Part shown: positions 24,700 through 32,457 of the stretch, in pieces
Numbering within the stretch: the first letter of the stretch is position 1
How the letters are laid out: each line of letters starts with the position of its first letter
Origin: Terriglobia bacterium
GTDB taxonomy: Bacteria > Acidobacteriota > Terriglobia > Bryobacterales > Bryobacteraceae
NCBI GenBank assembly: GCA_020073615.1
Contig: JAIQEX010000012.1
Location: 1 to 64,000, forward strand
Direction: 5' to 3'
DNA: 64,000 nucleotides
The notes under the pieces: model-generated
Databases searched by the model: none
Told to the model about the DNA's origin: nothing
What the model saw: the letters and a program-made list of their open reading frames with translations, nothing else
Program-made: the position numbers and the translations under genes

Positions 24700-27600
24700 T
24701 TACTTGCCCGCGCCGCCGGCCGTCTTGCCGCCGCGGTAAACCGGGTACGCCGGCTTCTTGTGGACCGGAATGGGGTGCTTCTCCAGCTCCGCCAGCAGCA
24801 CCTCGACGGTCTTTTCGAGCTGCGGGTCGTGACCCTCGCGCACGGCGTGCGGATCGAGCTCCACTTCGATGTCCGGGGCGATGCCGCGGTTCTCCACCTC
24901 CCAGTCGCTGCGCGGCGTCCAGAAGCCGCGGCTCGGTGTCGATACCACGCCGCCGTCCATCAACTGTTCCTGCGGGCCGAAGAAGCCGACCAGCCCGCCC
25001 CAGGTGCGCTTGCCGATCAGGGGCCCGATCCCGAGCTCGCGGAAGTGAAACGGCATGGCGTCTCCGCCCGAGCCGGCGTACTCGTTGATGATCAGCGCTT
25101 TCGGGCCGGGAATCAGGCTCACGGGCCAGGTGGTATCCTCGCCGTCGCGCGTGGTGCGATAGTTCAGCAGCCGCCGCTGCAGGTACTCGAGGATGTAATC
25201 GGTCATGGTGCCGCCGCCATTGAAGCGCTCGTCCACCACGGCGCCCTCTTTGCCGGCCTGTGGGAAGAAATAGCGGTTGAAGAACGTATAGCCGCCCGCG
25301 GAGGTATCGGGCAGATAGATGTAGGCCAGGCGGCCCTTGCTGAGCTGGTCCACCTTGCGGCGATTCTCTTCCACCCAGGCGAGGTTGCGGAGCGCCTGCT
25401 CGGATGCCACGGGGACCACGGTCACTTCGCGCGCGCCGGCTCCGTTGGGATCGGGGCCCACACGCAGGCGCACGGATTTGTTGGCGGTGCCCTCGAAGAA
25501 GCTGTAGACTTCGTCCGTGGCGCGCACCTCGCGCCCGTCGACGGAGAGCAGGTAGTCGCCGGCGGCCACGTTGACGCCCGGCTGGGTGAGGGGCGCGCGA
25601 AGCTGCGGGTTCCAGTTTTCGCCGTCATAGACGCGCGTGAAACGATAGCGGCCGTTTTCCACCTGGTAGTCCGCGCCGAGCAGACCCACGGGCACGCGGC
25701 GCACCTCGGCGAAATCGCCGCCGCCCACGCGCAGATGCCCGACCGTGAGCCCTCCCAGCGCCTCTTCGAAGAGGTAGTTCAGATCCACGCGCGCGGCGAT
25801 GCCGTCCAGGTAGGGTTCGTAGCGCTTCTCGGCGGCCTCTAAATCGAAGCCGTGGAAGCCGGGGTCGTAGAAGAAGTCGCGCTCCAGGCGAAACGCTTCG
25901 TGGTACATCTGTTTCCATTCGGCCAGCGGGTCGACGCGCACTTCCATCGCTGCCAGGCGCAGGACCTGCGCTCCGGGCCGCGCGCCCGCGGGTGCGGCGG
26001 CGGGACCCGCCGGGGCCGGTGTGGTGGGTGCGACGGTCCACTGACGCGCGGGCGGACCGCCACCCGCGGGGGCGGCGCCGGTTCCGGCGTTGGGCGCATT
26101 CTGCCGGTACAGCATCTTCTCGCCGTTGTCCGAGACGGTGAAGAAGGTGACGCCTTCGACGAGCCTTTCCGCCTTCCGGGTCTTCAGGTCGAACCGCTGG
26201 ACGGCGATCGTATTCGGGCCGCCCAGCGATTGCACCAGCCCTCCTTCCACCACGAAGAGCACGCCCTCTTTGCCCGCGATCAGGCGCTCGTAGTTGCGGG
26301 GCGGAAGGGGCAGCGCAAGGATGCGCTGGGAGATGCGGTCGAAATCCACGCGGACGGGGGGCGGCTCTTTCGCGGGCTTCTTGGCGGCCTCGGTCTCGGG
26401 CCGCGGCGCTTCCGCCTCGAGAGCGGCCTTCTCTTCATCGCTCTCCGGCGCCAGGGGCGAAGGCAGATCCTTGCGCAACACGGTCACGTACACGCTGCTG
26501 GTGAACTGCCGGTTGAAGCCGGTCATGGAGGTGTCCATGAGCGGCCCGGCATCGGTGCTGGCCAGCAGGTACAGGTATTTGCCGCCGCGGTCGAAGACCG
26601 GCGACAGGGCGTCGCTCATGCCGTCGGTCACGGCATGGCTCGCGCGCGTTTCGAGCGAATAAAGGTAGACCGATCGCATGTGGCTTTTGCCCTGCCGCGT
26701 ATAGGCCAGCCACTTGCTGTCGGGCGACCAGGCCGCCTGGAAGATCTGCTCCGGGCCGGTGAAGGTGTCCTGGAATACGTGCACCGGCTTGCCGTCGGCG
26801 AGGTCCACGTACCACAGGTTGAGGCGCTTGTCGGTGTAGGCGATCTTCTTGCTATCGGGCGACCAGGTGGGGTTGTAGAAAAACGACGCGGGAGTGCCGA
26901 GCGCGATCTTTCGTACGTCGCCCTCGCCGTCCTGCTTCACGATATGGAGCGCGTACTCGCCCGATTCATCGGAGAAAAACGCCACGTGCGCGCCATCCGG
27001 CGACCATGCGGGATTGCGCTCGTGCACGCCCGGCGTGTTGGTCAGGTTGCGGATGTCGCCCTTTTCCGCCGGGACGGTGAGGATCTCGCCGCGCGCTTCG
27101 AAGGCGGCGCGGGCGCCGGTGGGCGAGAGCGTGGCATCGCCGATGCGGTTGGCCACGGTGACGAAGTGCGGCCGCACCTCGGGCATGTCGCCGGCCAGGC
27201 GGATATCGACGGGATGCGCGCGCCCGCTCTTCAGGTCGTACAGATGGATGGCGCCGAACTGCTCGTAAACGATCGCGCCCGGCCCGGCGCAGGCGGATTT
27301 CAGGTCCAGGCCGTCGTTGTCCACCACCGGGGTGACGGTCTTTTTGCGCGTGTCGTAGGAGAACAGGGTGACCGGGCCGTTGCGATCGGAGAGGAAAAAG
27401 ATGCGGTCGTCCACCCACATGGGGTTGAAGTCGTTGGAATTGTCGCGCGGCAGTTTTTCGATGCTGGAGTCCGCGAGCTTGGCTATCCAGATGGGCGACG
27501 TGCGGCCGCCGCGATAGCGCTTCCACATGGAGAAGGCGCGATTCAGCGGCACGTAGGCGATGCGCGTGCCATCGGGCGAATAGGAACCCTCGCCGCCCAT

Positions 27601-28044
27601 GGGAAGCGGCACCTGGCTGGGAAAGCCTCCGCCGCGCGGCACGGTGAATAGCTGCGTGAAGAACGTGTAGCTGGCGCGATTGGAGGTGAACAGAATGCTC
27701 TTGCCGTCGGGTGTCCAGCCCATGGTCTGATCGGGCGCGGGATGCCAGGTGAGGCGCCGCGGCACTCCTCCGGAAGCGGGGACGACGTAGACGTCGGTGT
27801 TGCCGTCGTACTCGCCGGTGAAGGCAATCTCGGCGCCGTCGGGCGAGAAGTAGGGGCGCGTCTCCACTCCGGCGCCGGTGGTGAGCCGCTGGGCGACGCC
27901 GCCTTCGCGGCCGGCGATCCAGAGATCTCCGGCGTACACGAACGCAATCCGGGCCGCGCTCAACGTGGGCTTTTGCAGGAGCAGTTTGGGCTCGGCGGAG
28001 AGCGTCATGCCGGCGAATACCAGGAGGCAGAGGAAGCGATTCAT
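24700..28044 (-). CDS. Tricorn protease homologue (S41 serine peptidase with beta-propeller)
   Basis: An 1114-residue exported peptidase from the ATG at 28044 (signal MNRFLCLLVFAGMTLSAEP), which has a GGAG ribosome site; the track adds 11 residues. The N-terminal half is a TolB/WD40-like propeller with repeated blade motifs (SPDGAEIAFTGEYDGN, WSPDSKKIAYTDKR). Then comes a tricorn core domain, a PDZ domain (GDYLLSVDGREVRATDEV) and the C-terminal S41 peptidase with VVDERFNGGGTMTDYILEYL and the nucleophile region INEYAGSGGDAMP. In archaea tricorn trims proteasome products; bacterial homologues with signal peptides likely act in the periplasm on peptides. Confidence 0.93.
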   Translation of the reverse strand: MNRFLCLLVFAGMTLSAEPKLLLQKPTLSAARIAFVYAGDLWIAGREGGVAQRLTTGAGVETRPYFSPDGAEIAFTGEYDGNTDVYVVPASGGVPRRLTWHPAPDQTMGWTPDGKSILFTSNRASYTFFTQLFTVPRGGGFPSQVPLPMGGEGSYSPDGTRIAYVPLNRAFSMWKRYRGGRTSPIWIAKLADSSIEKLPRDNSNDFNPMWVDDRIFFLSDRNGPVTLFSYDTRKKTVTPVVDNDGLDLKSACAGPGAIVYEQFGAIHLYDLKSGRAHPVDIRLAGDMPEVRPHFVTVANRIGDATLSPTGARAAFEARGEILTVPAEKGDIRNLTNTPGVHERNPAWSPDGAHVAFFSDESGEYALHIVKQDGEGDVRKIALGTPASFFYNPTWSPDSKKIAYTDKRLNLWYVDLADGKPVHVFQDTFTGPEQIFQAAWSPDSKWLAYTRQGKSHMRSVYLYSLETRASHAVTDGMSDALSPVFDRGGKYLYLLASTDAGPLMDTSMTGFNRQFTSSVYVTVLRKDLPSPLAPESDEEKAALEAEAPRPETEAAKKPAKEPPPVRVDFDRISQRILALPLPPRNYERLIAGKEGVLFVVEGGLVQSLGGPNTIAVQRFDLKTRKAERLVEGVTFFTVSDNGEKMLYRQNAPNAGTGAAPAGGGPPARQWTVAPTTPAPAGPAAAPAGARPGAQVLRLAAMEVRVDPLAEWKQMYHEAFRLERDFFYDPGFHGFDLEAAEKRYEPYLDGIAARVDLNYLFEEALGGLTVGHLRVGGGDFAEVRRVPVGLLGADYQVENGRYRFTRVYDGENWNPQLRAPLTQPGVNVAAGDYLLSVDGREVRATDEVYSFFEGTANKSVRLRVGPDPNGAGAREVTVVPVASEQALRNLAWVEENRRKVDQLSKGRLAYIYLPDTSAGGYTFFNRYFFPQAGKEGAVVDERFNGGGTMTDYILEYLQRRLLNYRTTRDGEDTTWPVSLIPGPKALIINEYAGSGGDAMPFHFRELGIGPLIGKRTWGGLVGFFGPQEQLMDGGVVSTPSRGFWTPRSDWEVENRGIAPDIEVELDPHAVREGHDPQLEKTVEVLLAELEKHPIPVHKKPAYPVYRGGKTAGGAGK

Positions 28045-28151
28045 AGGGGGCTCCAATCGGCTTGGAATTGGCACCATTCTACTTCAAAACCGCGGGAATC
28101 GATTTCAGCGGGAACCGCTCAACGTGAGGATCGGCCGCTCGGCGGAGGGCT

Positions 28152-28559
28152 TTACCGCATCATGGGTCCGCGCATCCCGCCCCGCCAGAGCGGGCGGCCG
28201 GCTTCGTCGCGGAGGCGGATGGTCTTGTTGCCGGCGGGGAGCGTGACGCTGGCTGCCACCATGTCGCCGTTCATCTTATAAGCCTTGACTGCAATCTCGT
28301 CACCGCGCTTGGGGTTGAATCCCTGGGCCATCAGGTAGCGCATCGACCCCAGGAACACCTTCACCGTCCGATCGCCGCTCTTGACGGTCACAAACGGCAT
28401 CCCTTCTCCAGGCGTGATCTGAACGCGGGCCACCTTCCCGTTCAACTCGATCAGCGGACCGGGACTCACGGCGCCGCAGCATGCCCCCATGCCCCGCTGC
28501 GCCATCAGAGCGCCGGGGACCAGCACGCTAGCGATCATCCAGCCAACCACCCACTTCAC
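28152..28559 (-). CDS. Small exported protein under a sigma-54-like promoter
   Basis: A 135-residue protein starting with GTG at 28559 after an AGGAGG site (track start 28730 is too long). A signal peptide (VVGWMIASVLVPGALMAQ) is followed by a Cys-Cys pair (GMGACCGAVSPG) and a beta-rich domain (KVARVQITPGEGMPFVTVKS and IAVKAYKMNGDMVAASVTLP) ending in a Gly/Met/Arg tail (RGGMRGPMMR). I do not recognise a named family; the double cysteine and Met-rich tail suggest metal or redox exposure. It is divergent from the kinase/NtrC-type pair and shares its presumed regulation with the Spy-like gene at 31465. Confidence 0.8.
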   Translation of the reverse strand: MKWVVGWMIASVLVPGALMAQRGMGACCGAVSPGPLIELNGKVARVQITPGEGMPFVTVKSGDRTVKVFLGSMRYLMAQGFNPKRGDEIAVKAYKMNGDMVAASVTLPAGNKTIRLRDEAGRPLWRGGMRGPMMR

Positions 28560-28586
28560 CGGCGCGCGCCTCCTGCGTTCAATATT

Positions 28587-28601
28587 GCACCCGGGGTGCC
28601 G
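28587..28601 (-). promoter_or_regulatory. Candidate sigma-54 (-24/-12) promoter of the 135-residue exported protein
   Basis: Minus-strand CGGCACCCCGGGTGC fits TGGCAC-N5-TTGC, with GG and GC exactly 12 positions apart; only the first base of each box differs. Transcription would start about 12 bases downstream, directly before the AGGAGG site and the GTG at 28559. Confidence 0.65.
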
Positions 28602-28655
28602 CGCCGCAAGCCGCTGAGTTTTGTAGCCCATTGCGACCTGGTCCGGTTGCAGGAT

Positions 28656-28702
28656 ACGCAGATCCTGCGCGGGTAGCCCGGCAGGGCGCAGAATTTGCGC
28701 CC
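28656..28702. promoter_or_regulatory. Paired palindromes, candidate enhancer for the NtrC-type regulator
   Basis: Two sites of the same form lie in the kinase/exported-protein intergenic region: ACGCA-GATCC-TGCGC (28656-28670) and GGGCGCA-GAATT-TGCGCCC (28684-28702). Their centres are 30 bp apart, about three helical turns. They lie 55-100 bp upstream of the -24 box, as expected for an NtrC-family activator. The first also overlaps a second palindrome, GCAGGAT-N6-ATCCTGC. Confidence 0.6.
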
Positions 28703-28826
28703 AAGACTGGCGAACCGCCCTTCGGGACATAGATAATCAGCGCCGTTGCAACAGGATCGCCCATGTCACCGGCAATTGCAGAAGGCATCTACGGTAATAC
28801 GGTATTAAGGGCTGTTAATATCGGTT

Positions 28827-30083
28827 ATGGCGGCTCGCCTGGCGGTGAAAATCTCGGGTTGGAAACGGACGGGCAGATTCTCATTCCGCGCGTTGCTCGC
28901 AGTATCCCTCGGCCTCCCGCTGGTTCTGGTGTTCCATGCGGTTCTGGCTTCCCGGGAACTGAACGAGATGCGCTCGATCTACCTCCGCGATCGGGCCGCC
29001 AACATTGCCGCGCGGCTGGAAGCAATACCGGCGGACCGGCTCCGGCGGGGCGATTTCGAAGAACTGCTGGAGAGCGAACCGGCATTGCTGGCAATTAAGG
29101 TGTTCTCACCTGCGGACAGCGACGCGGCCACGACCGCCGTGGAGGCCATTCGCTCGGGCCGCGAGTTGTACCACACCGAGGCGATGGGGACAGGGAGGGG
29201 CGCCGCATTTCGGGCCTATATCCCATTTCACTCCAGCGGCGAGGTCCACGTTGCGCGGATCGACCTCTTGGCATCGGCGCCGGATTTTATCCTGGTTCAC
29301 GCGCGACACAATACCCTGATCGCCTTCCTCAGCGGAGCGGTCCTGCTGCTGATGTCGTTCTTTGCGATGTGGGGCATGCGGCGGGCTTCCCGCTTCGAAC
29401 GGCAGCAATCGGAGACCGAGCGATTGGCGCAGCTGGGAACGCTCTCGGCCGTGCTTGCCCATGAGATTCGCAACCCTTTGGGAGCGATCAAGGGATTTGC
29501 CCAGTTCGCCCGCGAAGGCGCCGAGCCGGGAAAGGCGAAGCCGCTCGATGCCATCGTCCGGGAGAGCAGACGGCTGGAGAATCTCGTCGATTCACTGCTC
29601 CTGTACGGCCGTCCCGTGACGCCGGCAGCCGGGCCGACCGACTGGCAGCCGTTGTCGGACGATTTAGAATCCTATGCGCGGGACCTGATTGGTGCGCGCC
29701 CGATCCGCTTCACAATCGAATCGGACATACGCCGCTTGTCCACCGACGCGAATATGTTGAAGCAGACGCTTCTCAATCTGGTCCGGAACTCGGTGGAAGC
29801 CATTCCCGCTGGTGGTTCAGGAAACGTCACACTACGCGCAATGGCCGGACGGGGTGGCGTGGCCGCAATCTCGGTGGAGGATGACGGTCCCGGCATCCCG
29901 GAAGACATGCGATCGAGGCTATTCTCGCCCTTCACGACGGGCAAATCATCGGGCACAGGCTTGGGCCTGTCGATCTCGAAAAAACTAGTGGAAGCGATGG
30001 GCGGCACGCTGCAATTGCTGCCGATCGAGCCACACGGGACAAGAGCGGAATTGCAACTGTATGGAACGAATCCTGATCGTTGA
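28827..30083 (+). CDS. Membrane sensor histidine kinase (NtrB/ZraS-like)
   Basis: A 418-residue kinase. Residues about 20-42 are a first membrane helix (FRALLAVSLGLPLVLVFHAV), followed by a periplasmic sensor domain of about 120 residues, a second helix (LIAFLSGAVLLLMSFFAMWG), then HisKA with the phospho-acceptor in LAHEIRNPLGAIKG and a HATPase domain with NLVRNSVEAIP, EDDGPGIPEDM and GTGLGLSISKKLVEAMGG. It overlaps the response-regulator gene by 23 bases. Architecture and partner match kinases of sigma-54 systems such as ZraS. No clear ribosome site was found before the ATG, so the start is less certain. Confidence 0.9.
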   Translation: MAARLAVKISGWKRTGRFSFRALLAVSLGLPLVLVFHAVLASRELNEMRSIYLRDRAANIAARLEAIPADRLRRGDFEELLESEPALLAIKVFSPADSDAATTAVEAIRSGRELYHTEAMGTGRGAAFRAYIPFHSSGEVHVARIDLLASAPDFILVHARHNTLIAFLSGAVLLLMSFFAMWGMRRASRFERQQSETERLAQLGTLSAVLAHEIRNPLGAIKGFAQFAREGAEPGKAKPLDAIVRESRRLENLVDSLLLYGRPVTPAAGPTDWQPLSDDLESYARDLIGARPIRFTIESDIRRLSTDANMLKQTLLNLVRNSVEAIPAGGSGNVTLRAMAGRGGVAAISVEDDGPGIPEDMRSRLFSPFTTGKSSGTGLGLSISKKLVEAMGGTLQLLPIEPHGTRAELQLYGTNPDR

Positions 30084-31416
30084 CGACGACCCCGGCTTTC
30101 GCGACCTGCTGGAAACGATCCTCTCGAAAGAGGGGTATCAGGTCGATTCGGGCGCCTCCGTAGCCGATGGTGTCCGGCTGGGATCGCAGCGCCAATATGG
30201 CTTGGCGCTCACGGACCTCAAGCTCCCGGACGGAACCGGCCTGGACGTTCTGCGCTGGTTTACGGAACAGATGCCGGATGCGCCGGTGATCATGCTCACG
30301 GCGTTTGGCACCGTCGAATCGGCCGTGGCTGCCATGAAAATGGGCGCCGCGGATTATCTGGGAAAGCCGCTCAACAGTCCCGATGAGCTTCGGCTCACGG
30401 TGCGGCGGGCGCTGGATCAACGGCGGGCGAACCGCGAATACGCGGTCCTGCGCGAGGAGCAGATACGGCGGTTCGATTGTCAGGGGATGATCGCGGGCGA
30501 CCCGAAGATGGTGGCGGCGCTGGAATTGGCCCGCAAGGTTGCGCCCACCAGCGCGACGGTCTTGCTGACCGGTGAGAGCGGGACGGGAAAGGAAGTCCTG
30601 GCACGCTGTATTCACCTGAACAGCGCGCGCAGCCAGCGGGTCTTTGTGGCGGTGAACTGCGCGGCGCTGTCGCCGACGCTGATCGAGAGCGAGTTGTTCG
30701 GACACGAGAAGGGCGCTTTCACGGGAGCCGTGTCGCAGCACCTGGGCCGTTTCGAGCGGGCGCATGGGGGAACGTTGTTCCTCGATGAAATTGGCGAGCT
30801 GGATGGCGGTCTTCAGGCCAAACTGCTGCGAGTCCTCCAGGAGAAGGCTTTTGAGCGTGTCGGCGGCGCGCGGCAGATCACGGTTGACGTCAGGGTGATC
30901 GCGGCGACGAATCGCGACCTTAAGAAACGGGTTGCCGAAGGGCAGTTCCGCGACGACCTCTACTATCGTCTGAACCGCTTCCCGATCGAGATCCCGCCGC
31001 TACGCGAACGGCTGTCGGATCTCGAACCGCTGGCGGCGTATGTCCTCGCGCGTGCGGCGAAGGAACTCGGTAAGGCGCCGCCCCGGCTGACCAGGGAGGC
31101 AGTTCGGGCGCTGCTTTCGTACCGGTGGCCGGGAAACGTGCGGGAATTGGAGAATGCCATGGAGCGCATGGCGATCCTGTGCGAGGAGAGCATCGATGCG
31201 GGGGACCTGTCGATGCTGCAGGGCGAAGCGCGCAGGCCGCTGCTCTGGCGCGACATCGAACGCCAGGCGATTGAAGACGCCCTGCGCATGAACCACGGCA
31301 ACCGGACCCTCGCCGCGCAGCAACTCGGGATCAGCTTGCGGACCTTACAGTACCGCCTCAAGGAGTACCAACTGGATGACGGCGGCGGGGCGGCAGAAGA
31401 CGTCCCGGAAGCATAA
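30061..31416 (+). CDS. NtrC-family sigma-54-dependent response regulator
   Basis: A 451-residue activator with three domains: a receiver ([20 protein letters not shown], phosphorylated Asp in [15 protein letters not shown]), a sigma-54-interacting AAA+ domain ([15 protein letters not shown]; the GAFTGA loop; Walker [13 protein letters not shown]) and a C-terminal Fis-type helix-turn-helix ([20 protein letters not shown]). The GAFTGA loop means it activates sigma-54 RNA polymerase, which agrees with the -24/-12 promoters on both sides of this operon. Overlaps the kinase gene. Confidence 0.95.
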   Translation: MERILIVDDDPGFRDLLETILSKEGYQVDSGASVADGVRLGSQRQYGLALTDLKLPDGTGLDVLRWFTEQMPDAPVIMLTAFGTVESAVAAMKMGAADYLGKPLNSPDELRLTVRRALDQRRANREYAVLREEQIRRFDCQGMIAGDPKMVAALELARKVAPTSATVLLTGESGTGKEVLARCIHLNSARSQRVFVAVNCAALSPTLIESELFGHEKGAFTGAVSQHLGRFERAHGGTLFLDEIGELDGGLQAKLLRVLQEKAFERVGGARQITVDVRVIAATNRDLKKRVAEGQFRDDLYYRLNRFPIEIPPLRERLSDLEPLAAYVLARAAKELGKAPPRLTREAVRALLSYRWPGNVRELENAMERMAILCEESIDAGDLSMLQGEARRPLLWRDIERQAIEDALRMNHGNRTLAAQQLGISLRTLQYRLKEYQLDDGGGAAEDVPEA

Positions 31417-31418
31417 AA

Positions 31419-31459
31419 GCGGCGCGCGGGAGGCGACAACCGCGGCCCCCGCGCGCCGC
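31419..31459 (-). terminator. Intrinsic terminator between the regulator and the Spy-like gene
   Basis: A perfect 12-bp stem (GCGGCGCGCGGG / CCCGCGCGCCGC) with a 17-base loop, followed on the minus strand by TTTT. It lies directly after the Spy-like gene's stop and would end that transcript; it may also stop the convergent regulator transcript. Confidence 0.7.
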
Positions 31460-31464
31460 CTCTC

Positions 31465-32004
31465 CTACGGACGAACGCCGGCGCCAAAGCCCCGGCCCAT
31501 CATCCCCATGCCGCGTCCACCGCCCATCATCCCCATTCCCGGCCCCCAACCGAGGCCCATGCAGAGGCCGGCGCCCTCGTATTTGTCGAATTGATCGCGC
31601 TGTGTGGGCGTGAGGATGTTGTAGAGCTGCGCGAACGCCGTGGTGTGAATCGCCTGCATCTTAGCGACCAGCGTTCCGGCCGTCGTGGTCAGTTTGTCGA
31701 TGTCCTTACCCGTTCTGGCCGCATTACGCAGGTCGGTGTGGGCCTGCAGAAGAGCGGGTTGGAGAGCCTGGGTGGCGGCAAGCGCGGTGTCAAAGATCGT
31801 GTTCGCCTGCGCTTTCTGGGATACATCCAAACTCAGGATTGTCGAGATCCGTTCGAGCCACCAGTTGGCCGAGCGTTGGGCGCCGGCCTGTGGATTGGCG
31901 CACCAGTGTCCGAAACCCGGACCCTGGGCCATGGCCATGCCGACCGCAATCGCGGCGACCGCAGCCACTCTCATCATTCTGTTATCGAGCATCGTCGTCA
32001 TCAT
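31465..32004 (-). CDS. Spy/CpxP/ZraP-like periplasmic protein
   Basis: A 179-residue exported protein. The signal peptide (RVAAVAAIAVGMAMA) is followed by a helical domain carrying an LTPxQ motif (LYNILTPTQRDQFDKYEG), the hallmark of the Spy/CpxP/ZraP group, and a Gly/Met-rich tail (GPGMGMMGGGRGMGMMGRG). Spy-like proteins are periplasmic chaperones; the Met-rich tail suggests binding of a soft metal. The first ATG at 32004 has a GAGAAGG ribosome site. A sigma-54-like promoter lies just upstream, and the NtrC-type regulator is the convergent neighbour, as in ZraSR/ZraP. Confidence 0.85.
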   Translation of the reverse strand: MMTTMLDNRMMRVAAVAAIAVGMAMAQGPGFGHWCANPQAGAQRSANWWLERISTILSLDVSQKAQANTIFDTALAATQALQPALLQAHTDLRNAARTGKDIDKLTTTAGTLVAKMQAIHTTAFAQLYNILTPTQRDQFDKYEGAGLCMGLGWGPGMGMMGGGRGMGMMGRGFGAGVRP

Positions 32005-32048
32005 GGGTCACCTTCTCCATCGTGAATGTGAAACTGCCATTGAGGTAC

Positions 32049-32063
32049 GCAACTCCGATACCA
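32049..32063 (-). promoter_or_regulatory. Candidate sigma-54 (-24/-12) promoter of the Spy-like gene
   Basis: Minus-strand TGGTATCGGAGTTGC matches TGG-N8-TTGC exactly in sequence and spacing. The leader to the ATG at 32004 would be about 33 bases and includes the GAGAAGG site. Confidence 0.72.
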
Positions 32064-32136
32064 CGGCTTGGCATCTGCTGGCCGATTGCAATCCGGGGAG
32101 TTACGCGCCGGGGCGCCAAATCCTGGAGCGCCGCCG

Positions 32137-32182
32137 CTGCAGACCGTGCAGGCGAGGGGTGCCGGGTGCGCAAAGACTGCGC
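32137..32182. promoter_or_regulatory. Second pair of enhancer-like palindromes
   Basis: CTGCA-GACCG-TGCAG (32137-32151) and GCGCA-AAGAC-TGCGC (32168-32182) lie 75-120 bp upstream of the -24 box of the Spy-like gene. Their centres are 31 bp apart, and the second has the same GCGCA-N5-TGCGC core as the best site at 28684. The rest of the 453-base gap to 32458 holds nothing else I can support. Confidence 0.55.
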
Positions 32183-32457
32183 GGGTCGGGTCCGGTTGAA
32201 AGGGCCCTGGTGCGCCGCCAGGCTGGCGCGATCGCATCGCTACATAGGAGTCCGTCGACGAAGAGATGTGCCCCTGCGTCTGCCGACCCGGGCCGCCCCG
32301 GAAGATTACCGGCAACAAGACAAACCGCGAGCCGATCCGGCAATTACAGACGCGCCTCCTGGAACTCGCAGTTGACGCCGCGGAAGGAGCCACTCTTGGG
32401 GGGGTACCGCCCGGCCTTGCAAGAGACTAGAATAGGATTTTAAGAGTTTTTTATCCT

